Of a stretch of 64,000 bases of DNA, positions 9,542 to 18,539 are shown piece by piece; the first letter of the stretch is position 1; each line of letters opens with the position of its first letter. The notes beneath the pieces were generated by a model, which saw nothing but the letters and a program-made list of their open reading frames with translations, ran no database searches and had not been told where the DNA came from. The stretch is from Thiocapsa bogorovii (GTDB taxonomy: Bacteria > Pseudomonadota > Gammaproteobacteria > Chromatiales > Chromatiaceae). Location of the stretch: NCBI RefSeq assembly GCF_021228795.1, contig NZ_CP089309.1, positions 186,001 to 250,000 on the forward strand, written 5' to 3'. Both the position numbers and the translations under genes were made by a program.

Positions 9542-10614
9542 CCAGTTGCCTCCGGGTCGGTCGGATCGAGGAGCCCCAGATCAAGCGTCTCGAGCCCCTC
9601 GAGAAGAGCCACGCACCGCACGCCGCGCTGCCACTCGGGCTGCTCGTGCAGACGTGCTCGCTCATGCTGACCGCGACCATGCATCCTGAGAAGACGCAGC
9701 TCAGCCGCAGGGTCGTGGTGATCGGCGAACGCCTCAAGAACCTCAAGCGCCGCCGGGCGATTGTTGCAGACCAACAGCATATCGCAACCGGCGTGCGAGG
9801 CGGCGCGCGCGCGCTCGACCGGTCCACCCTCAGATGCCGCCGCCCCCATGCTGAGGTCGTCGCTGAAGATCACCCCCTGAAAACCGAGCCGGCCGCGCAA
9901 GATGTCGCGCAACCAAACCGGTGAGAATCCGGCCGGACGGTCGTCGACCGACGGGTACAGAACATGGGCCGGCATGATCCCTTCGATCGCGTGCGCGATG
10001 ACGCGCTCGAAAGGAATGAGATCGTCCATCAAAAGATCAGCGTAAGGCCTCGGATCGATTGGCAGCTCAAGGTGTGAATCCAGGTTTACACCGCCGTGCC
10101 CGGGAAAGTGCTTCCCCACGCCGGCCATGCCGGCGCGACGCACTCCGTCGAGCCAGGCGAGCGCCAAATCGCCGACCGCGCGCGCCCGGCTCCCGAAGGC
10201 GCGATCGCCGACCACGGGATTCAGGCCTCGATCCAGATCGAGCACCGGCGCGAAGCTGAAGTCCACGCCGACCGAGCGCAGCTCCGCGGCCATCAGCCAT
10301 GCGACGGACTCGCAGCTGGCACGGGCGTCTCTGGGATGGCGACTGAAGAGCTCGGCGAACCGGCCCGCCGGCGGAAGTCGCGTAAATCCCTCGCGAAAGC
10401 GCTGCACCCGCCCCCCTTCTTGGTCAACACCGATCAGGAGGTGCGGCGCGCGCAGGGCGTGGATCTCGGCGGTCAGCTCGGCGAGCTGAGAAGGCGAGTC
10501 GAAGTTGCGCGCGAACAGGATCACCCCGCCAACGCCGGGATGACGCAACAGCTCGCGATCCTCGGCGTCGAGTGCCGTCCCCGCGACATCGAGCATGACG
10601 GGACCCAGGGACAT
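9538..10614 (-). CDS. nagZ: Beta-N-acetylhexosaminidase NagZ (glycoside hydrolase family 3)
   Basis: A 358-residue cytoplasmic enzyme that removes GlcNAc from 1,6-anhydro-MurNAc-peptides during peptidoglycan recycling. Family hallmarks are GVILFARNF, LIGVDQEGGRVQRF, the KHFPGHG motif with the following catalytic D/H loop, and VIFSDDLSMGAA near residue 250. The frame extends upstream to 10857, but ATG 10614 (MSLGPVMLDVAG) matches the usual start, so the extension is rejected. The C-terminal ~20 residues (LEGLETLDLGLLDPTDPEATG) are less conserved. It is operonic with hpt by a 4-base overlap. Confidence 0.95.
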   Translation of the reverse strand: MSLGPVMLDVAGTALDAEDRELLRHPGVGGVILFARNFDSPSQLAELTAEIHALRAPHLLIGVDQEGGRVQRFREGFTRLPPAGRFAELFSRHPRDARASCESVAWLMAAELRSVGVDFSFAPVLDLDRGLNPVVGDRAFGSRARAVGDLALAWLDGVRRAGMAGVGKHFPGHGGVNLDSHLELPIDPRPYADLLMDDLIPFERVIAHAIEGIMPAHVLYPSVDDRPAGFSPVWLRDILRGRLGFQGVIFSDDLSMGAAASEGGPVERARAASHAGCDMLLVCNNRPAALEVLEAFADHHDPAAELRLLRMHGRGQHERARLHEQPEWQRGVRCVALLEGLETLDLGLLDPTDPEATG

Positions 10615-11010
10615 GGTCAGGCATCCACTCCTGGACGACACGAACGTGCCGACCGGTCCTTGCGCCGACAGAGCATTCTCCACTCCGATCTCGATCTTTT
10701 CATTCGCAATACCGATTGCGTAATCTTCGCCCAACACCGAACGGACCCCGGACAGACCGCGACCCCGGAACCCGAGTCGACGAAGGTTGTTGTAACACAG
10801 CAACAGCTTCGCTCCTAGGGCCTCCGGGTCTCGACCTCGCCGGGGCTGCGCAGGCATACCCGGGGCCGGTATTATAGTTCCCGCCGGCGAACGCCCGCGC
10901 GCGCGGGACGGCCTCTACGCATCAGCAGCACGACTGCCGTCCGCCGGCTCCTGCGAGCGCATCTTCCACCCGAGTCCAGCCGACGTCCAAACCAGCCGAG
11001 GTCTTCGTTC
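10615..11010. other. Divergent intergenic region nagZ / lipoprotein gene
   Basis: The 396 bases hold the leaders of two divergent genes. The nagZ side stays open in the nagZ frame, but the translated extension has no family resemblance. No terminator, repeat or RNA gene was recognised. Confidence 0.5.
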
Positions 11011-11595
11011 ATGTCGTACCGCCGTTTCCCGCACCTGCTCGTCGTACTTTACGTACTCTTCACGGCAGGCTGCGGCTCCAGCCCAACCTCGGCGCCGGTC
11101 CAGACAGCCACCGGAATCGGCACCTCCGCGGCGATCGGGGCTCCGACGCCGGCGAGGGCGCCGGGCAGCGCCCGTGCGACTGCACCCGGCGAGATCTACG
11201 ACGGCCCCCCGGCGCTCGCGATCGCCCCGGTCGTCGACGGTCGCGCTTCGGCCTCGCCTGAGGTCTCGGCCTGGTGGATCCAAAAACTGATGGCGGATGA
11301 CCTGGACCGCACCGACCTCTTTGCCGGCGTGATTGCGCTCGAGCACGTATCCGAAGCGCATGAAGGAGGCCTGCTCGTCCAACCGGCGCTCACGGGGTTG
11401 ACCTGGACCCGGCCCGATCAGCGCAGCGGGACTATCGCCATGCGAATCCGGGCGAGTGACACGGAGACCGGCCGGGTCCGCCTGGACCGCGTCTATACCG
11501 CATCCTGCAGCAACTGCAAGGTGGCACCGGGCCAACCCGCCGTTGCGGGTCCATTGGCGGTCTTGATGCAAGACGTCGCGAAAGATCTGCGGTAA
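11011..11595 (+). CDS. Putative lipoprotein of unknown function
   Basis: A 194-residue exported protein. The first 21 residues form a lipoprotein signal with lipobox FTAGC (Cys21), followed by a flexible Ser/Thr/Ala/Pro stretch (22-60) and a globular domain (~61-194). The domain carries VSAWWIQKLMADDLDRTDLF and a CSNC cysteine pair near residue 170 that may bind metal or form a disulfide. I do not recognise the domain; the layout resembles small periplasmic lipoproteins tethered to the outer membrane. It lies alone on the plus strand, tail to tail with the PDZ-protein gene. Confidence 0.75.
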   Translation: MSYRRFPHLLVVLYVLFTAGCGSSPTSAPVQTATGIGTSAAIGAPTPARAPGSARATAPGEIYDGPPALAIAPVVDGRASASPEVSAWWIQKLMADDLDRTDLFAGVIALEHVSEAHEGGLLVQPALTGLTWTRPDQRSGTIAMRIRASDTETGRVRLDRVYTASCSNCKVAPGQPAVAGPLAVLMQDVAKDLR

Positions 11596-11709
11596 GACGC
11601 GACCCGCCCGCGACCGCTCCGCGCGCCGCAATTTTCCGCGAAACGCGCACACCCGGGACGGCATGACCGTGTGTCCCGACGCCCGCGCGCCCACACGGCG
11701 GGGAGGTCT

Positions 11710-12609
11710 TCAGCGGGCAGGCTCGACGCGGGCGGAATTCAGGGTTACCCCGAGCGGCCCCCGAGCGATCCATGTCTCCACCACTCGCCCTCCGCGGCGC
11801 ACCTGCACCGCAACCTGCTCCCCGTATTCACCCTCGGTGGTCTTCCTACGCAGCTCCGAGAAGTCGAACAACCGCTCGTCGGCGTACGCCTCGATCAGAT
11901 CGCCCGGTTGCAGACCAGCGATCTCGGCGGCAGATCCCGGGATGACGGAGTCGATCTTGACGCGATTGTCCTCGCCCGTGGCAAATAGATAACGGTCGTA
12001 GATCTCCTCGCCGATCTCTTCACGCAGCGAACGCGCGTCGGCATTGATGCGAGAAAGCTCATCGCGGTACTCGGCGGTCCCGAGCCAGCCTTCCCGAATC
12101 GCTTGATCCCGCAACGAGAGTCGCTCGAGCGAACGCTGTGCCTCGCGCAGGACCAGATCCTCGGCCAAGACCGGATCGACACCTGCGGCCACGAGGGCTC
12201 CGCGTCGCTCGTCTGCGGTTCGCGGAGCCGCCGGGCGTGATTCTTCGTTCGCGTCCGCGGGCGTCGAGGAGGCCGTCAGGACGCGGTTCAGGGTCTGTTC
12301 CACACTCGCGAGCCGAGAGCGTAGATCGGTAACCTGGGACTCCAAGCTTTTCAGCGCCTGCGGGGTCACGACGTCGCCGGCGGGGATCGTCGGCACATCC
12401 GGCGGCGTCTCCTCGGGTCGACCTGCACGTTCGGTCACACCCAACGCGACCGGGATCGGCGCATCTGCCCGCTCTTCCGAAACCGGATCCACCTCGGAAG
12501 CCGCGGGCGACAGGGGTTCGTTCAGCGCGATGTAGCCGGCGACGGCTGCTGCGCCGAAGAACGCGCCGACCGCGAAGCCGGCGGACAAGAGAGGAACGGC
12601 TGGTTGCAT
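11710..12609 (-). CDS. Membrane-anchored PDZ-domain protein
   Basis: A 299-residue protein with an N-terminal signal anchor (PLLSAGFAVGAFFGAAAVAG, about 5-24), a Pro/Glu-rich spacer, a coiled coil (LKSLESQVTDLRSRLASVEQ, ~85-110) and a helical region. A C-terminal PDZ domain (about 210-295) includes VIPGSAAEIAGLQPGDLIEA. No protease triad is visible, so it is probably an adaptor or a general-secretion-type PDZ protein rather than a DegP-like enzyme. The start was placed at ATG 12609 because a CGGAGA ribosome-binding site lies upstream; longer in-frame sequence lacks coding character. It is divergent from ftsH, a membrane protease, which may or may not be meaningful. Confidence 0.8.
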   Translation of the reverse strand: MQPAVPLLSAGFAVGAFFGAAAVAGYIALNEPLSPAASEVDPVSEERADAPIPVALGVTERAGRPEETPPDVPTIPAGDVVTPQALKSLESQVTDLRSRLASVEQTLNRVLTASSTPADANEESRPAAPRTADERRGALVAAGVDPVLAEDLVLREAQRSLERLSLRDQAIREGWLGTAEYRDELSRINADARSLREEIGEEIYDRYLFATGEDNRVKIDSVIPGSAAEIAGLQPGDLIEAYADERLFDFSELRRKTTEGEYGEQVAVQVRRGGRVVETWIARGPLGVTLNSARVEPAR

Positions 12610-12870
12610 TGCAGGGTCTCCGGTGTCTAGGACGTGAGCCTGCGACCGCGACCGAGGCGCCGCGTTCCCCGCATCATCAAGAGACCAGCGAGCCGCCGTC
12701 ACGACCTCCCGCCTGATCACGGAACCGGCAAAACTGTTAAGCTCGCTCCGGTCATCGACCGCGGCAGCGTTTCCGTTGGTTTTCGAACCCATGCCCCGAT
12801 GTACCCGCCAATAGCGCAAGGCGGAGCGGCGAGCTCCAGCCGAGCGATGGTCAACGAGGACAGCCCGAGA

Positions 12871-14796
<1,926 letters not shown>

Positions 14797-14847
14797 TCGA
14801 GACTCTCGACAGAGCCATCCCGCCCATCGGACGGGCGTGTGAAATCA

Positions 14848-14878
14848 AGCCCTCGCAATCGATTGCGAGGGCTTTTTT
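14848..14878 (+). terminator. Intrinsic terminator of ftsH
   Basis: AGCCCTCGCAAT and its exact reverse complement form a stem of up to 12 bp around a minimal loop, followed by six T. It lies between ftsH and the maf gene. The stem is palindromic but the T run favours plus-strand termination. Confidence 0.9.
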
Positions 14879-14970
14879 GTTTTATACTTCAGCCCGATCG
14901 ATCGATCGCCCCGGCCTTGACAACGAGGCCTCGGGGCACCTTCCGGAAACCGCATCAGGATCCCGACAAC

Positions 14971-15561
14971 GTGCCTGCGCCCGCGCTCGTCCTTGCCTCG
15001 ACCTCGCCGCACCGGCGCCAACTCCTGGAGCGTTTGGGCCTGCCGTTTACGACCGCCGCTCCCGATATCGACGAACGACGTCGACCCGGCGAATCGCCGC
15101 AGGTCCTGGTTCTGCGCCTGGCCGAGGCCAAGGCTCGGGCGATCGCGCCGACGCATCCGAACGCGCTCGTGATCGGATCGGATCAAGTCGCCTGCATCGA
15201 TGACGACGTTCTGGGAAAGCCGGGCGACCGCGCCAACGCGATTGCTCAACTGGAGCGAGCCTCGGGGCGGATTGTCGTCTTCCAGACCGGTTTATGTCTG
15301 CTCGACACGGCCAGCGGGCACGCGCAAACCCTCGTCGAACCCTATCGCGTCCATTTCAGACGGCTGGATCGGCGGCAGATCGAAACCTACCTCGATCGCG
15401 AGCAACCCTTCGATTGCGCCGGGAGCTTCAAGTCGGAGGGACTGGGAATCGCATTATTCGAGCGCCTTGAAGGAGATGACCCCAATAGCTTGATCGGCTT
15501 GCCGCTCATTCGTTTGATCTCATTACTCGAATCGAAAGGCATGCATCCGCTCAGCGTCTAG
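14971..15561 (+). CDS. maf: Maf/YceF-type nucleoside triphosphate pyrophosphatase
   Basis: A 196-residue Maf-fold enzyme hydrolysing modified nucleotides. The N-terminal ASTSPHRRQLLERLGL loop, SDQV near 75, GKPG, the FKSEG segment and the DPNSLIGLPL C-terminal motif match the YceF (7-methyl-GTP pyrophosphatase) branch rather than YhdE. The start is a GTG at 14971 giving PAPALVLAST; the frame is open to 14839 but that part overlaps the ftsH terminator. AGGA lies about 11 bases upstream. House-cleaning role is inferred from the family. Confidence 0.9.
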   Translation: MPAPALVLASTSPHRRQLLERLGLPFTTAAPDIDERRRPGESPQVLVLRLAEAKARAIAPTHPNALVIGSDQVACIDDDVLGKPGDRANAIAQLERASGRIVVFQTGLCLLDTASGHAQTLVEPYRVHFRRLDRRQIETYLDREQPFDCAGSFKSEGLGIALFERLEGDDPNSLIGLPLIRLISLLESKGMHPLSV

Positions 15562-15948
15562 TCACCGGCGCAACTGCGGGTCGAATACAAAGGTCGCGCA
15601 CACGTATCGAAATTGCGAGCAATCGCGGTGATCAGTTATCCTATCACGCTGAAAAATATGAGAATACACAAAGAAAGTTCAAGCGCTTTCAAGAATAAGA
15701 GGCCACCGCGGTACATCAAAAAAGAAGGCGCTCGCGGCGCAATTCTCCATTGCAAAGGCGGCTTTCGTGAGCCAATATCAAACCGTCACCGAACAGATTG
15801 TACCGAACGCCTTGACCGAGTCGACGTTGCCGCTGCCCATTCGCATGGCAACGCACCTGCCCCGAACGAGCCGGCACACCCATTCGGAGCATCCACCATC
15901 GCGGGGTTCAAGGCGCGCAGGGATCACGCTCGAGAGGACATGCAGACC
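15562..15948. other. Intergenic leader of mltD
   Basis: A 387-base region that is notably AT-richer than its surroundings (about 15630-15760). That is suggestive of promoter DNA for the plus-strand mltD gene. The mltD frame is open back to 15613, but the sequence before 15949 has no coding character. No RNA gene or repeat was recognised. Confidence 0.45.
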
Positions 15949-17511
15949 ATGCCGACCTATCCGATCACAAACAGAGGCCTTTCATTCCTGCTGTTGTCGA
16001 TTGCTCTGCTTGCCTTGGGGGGCTGCAGCAGCGACGGCGGCCAGCGTGATACCGGTGTAGAGGGCTGGACCCGAGGCGAGGTGGTCGCGGGCTCGGATAC
16101 CTTTCCCGTACCTGCCGAGATTCAGCCCAACGTCGACTTCTGGCGTCACGTCTACGGGATTTGGGGGCGTGGTGACGTCGCGATCCACGACGACCAATAC
16201 ATGGACGTCATCTACGAGGTCGTCAAACTGCCCTCGCCCATCAAGGAGGGCTACACGGACTCGCAGCGCGCGCTGGTGCGATCCCGCACGGACGCCTACA
16301 AGGGTCAGCTCCGGCTTCTTGAAGAGCGCGTGCGAACCGGACAGAGCCTCGACAGCGGCGATAAAGCGCTCCTGGCGAAATTCGAGCGGTCCGGCGCAGG
16401 CCGGTCAGCAATCTACGGGTCTGCCGATCGCGTGCGCAGCCAACGTGGTCTACGCGAACGCTTCCATCGCGGCGTGGAGATCAGCGGGCGCTACGACACC
16501 GCCTTCCGAGAGATCATGCGCAGTTATGGTGTCCCGGAGGACCTCGCCTATCTCCCGCACGTCGAATCCTCGTTTCAGACCAATGCCCGATCAGGCGTCG
16601 GCGCCGCAGGCGTGTGGCAGTTCATGCCGGCAACCGGCCGGATGTACATGAACGTCGACGGCACCGTCGACGAACGACTCGATCCCATCATTGCGGCGGA
16701 CGGTGCGGCGCGGTATCTATCCCAGGCCCATCGTCGCCTCGGGAGCTGGCCGCTCGCCATCACCTCCTACAACCACGGCCAGGGCGGTATGGCGAACGCC
16801 AAGGCACAACACGGCAACGACATCGGCGCTATCGTGAAGAACTATCGGGGCCAGTACTTCGGCTTCGCATCGCGAAACTTCTACGCCGAATTCATCGCCG
16901 CTCGCGAGGTGACGCGAAACGCCGATCGCTATTTCCCGGAGGGCGTACGCCCGGAGGAGCCTTGGCCACACGAGCGCCTGGTCCTTCAATACGCCATGCC
17001 GGTCGACCACCTCGCCGGACACTACGGCGTGTCCCCGTATCGCCTCGCCGACCTGAACATGCATTGGCGCGACCGTGCACGCGACGGGCGTGCGTATCTG
17101 CCTCCCGGCAGCACGGTATGGCTCCCGGCCGGGACCAAACGGCGCGTCGCCAGCCATCCGCCGCCGGTCTCCAACACCATGGTCGCGCGCGCCGAGCCCA
17201 AGGCATCGCCGGTGGCTCGGCAGGCAACCGCCAAGGTCGAGCGGCCTGTGGCCAAACCGACCACCAAATCGGCGGCATCGGCGAAACCCGTGGCGAAAGC
17301 GCCCGCTAAGCAGATCGCGAAGGCATCGACCGCCCAGGCCTCCAAGAAGTCGACCACCGCCGTGCGCTACCATGTCGTGAAGCCACAGGAAACACTCTAT
17401 CGCGTCGCGGTTCAGAACGGCATTACTGTCGCCGAGCTGCGCAAGCTCAATAAGATGCGGCCCGACGACAACAAGATCCGTCCGGGCCAGAAGCTCAAGG
17501 TCAGCATTTAA
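15949..17511 (+). CDS. mltD: Membrane-bound lytic murein transglycosylase D
   Basis: A 520-residue outer-membrane lipoprotein cleaving peptidoglycan with formation of 1,6-anhydro-MurNAc. It has a lipobox LGGC with Cys26 and an SLT family 1 domain (about 195-330) with catalytic Glu in HVESSF, GVWQFMPATGR and the ITSYNHGQGG motif. A Pro/Ala/Lys-rich linker and one C-terminal LysM domain (YHVVKPQETLYRVAVQNG to the end) follow; many MltD proteins have two LysM copies. ATG 15949 is preferred to 15940 because AGAGGA lies about nine bases before it. The TAA stop is part of an inverted-repeat element (17507-17592). Confidence 0.93.
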   Translation: MPTYPITNRGLSFLLLSIALLALGGCSSDGGQRDTGVEGWTRGEVVAGSDTFPVPAEIQPNVDFWRHVYGIWGRGDVAIHDDQYMDVIYEVVKLPSPIKEGYTDSQRALVRSRTDAYKGQLRLLEERVRTGQSLDSGDKALLAKFERSGAGRSAIYGSADRVRSQRGLRERFHRGVEISGRYDTAFREIMRSYGVPEDLAYLPHVESSFQTNARSGVGAAGVWQFMPATGRMYMNVDGTVDERLDPIIAADGAARYLSQAHRRLGSWPLAITSYNHGQGGMANAKAQHGNDIGAIVKNYRGQYFGFASRNFYAEFIAAREVTRNADRYFPEGVRPEEPWPHERLVLQYAMPVDHLAGHYGVSPYRLADLNMHWRDRARDGRAYLPPGSTVWLPAGTKRRVASHPPPVSNTMVARAEPKASPVARQATAKVERPVAKPTTKSAASAKPVAKAPAKQIAKASTAQASKKSTTAVRYHVVKPQETLYRVAVQNGITVAELRKLNKMRPDDNKIRPGQKLKVSI

Positions 17512-17592
17512 ACCGCGTTCCGAGCGGCATGGTCGGGTGGGAGCGAGTTCGGCGTGGTGCCAACCATCACAGCCGGCGCCACGCGGTTTAAA
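17507..17592. repeat. AACCGCGTC-type inverted-repeat element, copy 1
   Basis: 86 bp bounded by TTTAAACCGCGT on the left and its reverse complement ACGCGGTTTAAA on the right. The left end contains the stop codon of mltD. The interior is unrelated to the other copies. Family: copies at 17507, 18453, 21249, 23458, 26201, 36551, 36658 and 61199. Confidence 0.8.
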
Positions 17593-17719
17593 TAAATATT
17601 AAAAACAAAGAGATGGTCTGGAATTCTATTGCCGCTTGTCGGCTCGGTGGGGGTCGAATTTCCGCTTGCCGACCCGGCGCGTACATGCCGCTTGTGATTG
17701 TGTCGGGGCGTCCGTCGCC

Positions 17720-17995
17720 GTGACGTTGTGGGTCGAGAGCATCGGTTTTGCTGCGGCGGCGCTCACCACAGTCTCCTTCGTGCCGCAGGTGGTGCACACC
17801 CTGCGCACCCGCGACACACGGGCCATCTCGCTTTCGATGTATGCGCTCTTCAGCGCAGGCGTCGCGCTCTGGGGACTTTACGGTCTCATGATCGGCTCCT
17901 GGCCCGTGATCACCGCGAATGTGATCACCTTGGCCCTCGCCTCCATCGTTCTCTGGCACAAGCTCCGCGAGAGGCCGCAGAGCCCGACCGGGTAG
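17720..17995 (+). CDS. SemiSWEET-type (PQ-loop, MtN3 family) transporter
   Basis: A 91-residue protein with three predicted helices (about 2-22, 38-58, 64-84). The signature FVPQVVHTLRTRDTRAISL, containing the PQ loop and the following T-R-D/S-L region, is typical of bacterial SemiSWEETs. Those act as dimers in bidirectional sugar transport in the inner membrane. The start is inferred as GTG 17720, the position giving normal length; upstream in-frame sequence to 17636 is not family-like and the ribosome-binding site is weak. Substrate cannot be predicted. Confidence 0.8.
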   Translation: MTLWVESIGFAAAALTTVSFVPQVVHTLRTRDTRAISLSMYALFSAGVALWGLYGLMIGSWPVITANVITLALASIVLWHKLRERPQSPTG

Positions 17996-18452
17996 GCTCC
18001 GGGCGAACCTTCGCTCGTCGCCTCAGCCGAGCATCAGTCCATCGCCAAGGCAGGGCCTCCTCCACGACACGTAGCCGGTAGGTACGGACGAGAGAGTGCG
18101 AACTTCCCCGATCTTGGCGTCGGTGCTGGTGAGCTGCGCTGCGCGTGCCCGCCCTACGGCTACATCTCTAAAAATTAGGCACTTAAGCCACTTCCGGAAA
18201 TCAGCATCCCGAATGGGCATCGACACGTCGATCGCGCATTGCACATCCGATCGACCGGAAGCAACGCCGTCAAGCGGCGCGAAGCGACGCTCCCCCGGGA
18301 TAGACGACTTGCAGTCGTCTTCGTTCAAGCGTCCCGGGTGCCGGCCGGGTCCCGCTCCACCGGACGCTCTCGGGCCGTCGGATCGGCTGAAGAAGACGAC
18401 TTCAAGTCGCCTATCCCGGGACCTGTCGAGAGATTCCTTCCCGGAAATCACC
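17996..18452. repeat. Repeat-filled intergenic region (REP-like palindromes)
   Basis: No protein gene is credible here. A REP-like unit with the GTAGGGCGGGCACGCGCAGC pattern lies on the minus strand at about 18133-18163. A GATTTCCGGAAG motif is at about 18190-18202 (minus strand) and again at 18434-18446. Two palindromes built on GACGACTTGCAGTCGTC (18303-18319) and GACGACTTCAAGTCG (about 18394-18410) are flanked by CCCGGG. It borders the inverted-repeat element at 18453. Confidence 0.6.
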
Positions 18453-18539
18453 TTAAACCGCGTCGACGCCGACTTCGCAGATTAAAGACCAACGGTCTGT
18501 CTACTCAAAACCACGCATACCCTGCAGGACGCGGTTTAA
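18453..18539. repeat. AACCGCGTC-type inverted-repeat element, copy 2
   Basis: 87 bp bounded by TTAAACCGCGTC and GACGCGGTTTAA. The right end supplies the TAA stop of the minus-strand patZ gene (18536-18538). Outside the left end it shares the motif GAAATCACC with copy 5. Confidence 0.8.

Noticed and set aside
10615-10857. N-terminal extension of NagZ by 81 residues
   Set aside because: The extension has no similarity to the family, and ATG 10614 matches the usual NagZ start, so it is leader DNA.
15613-15948. Longer MltD starting at 15613
   Set aside because: It would bury the lipoprotein signal peptide 110 residues inside the protein; AGAGGA before ATG 15949 gives a proper lipoprotein start.
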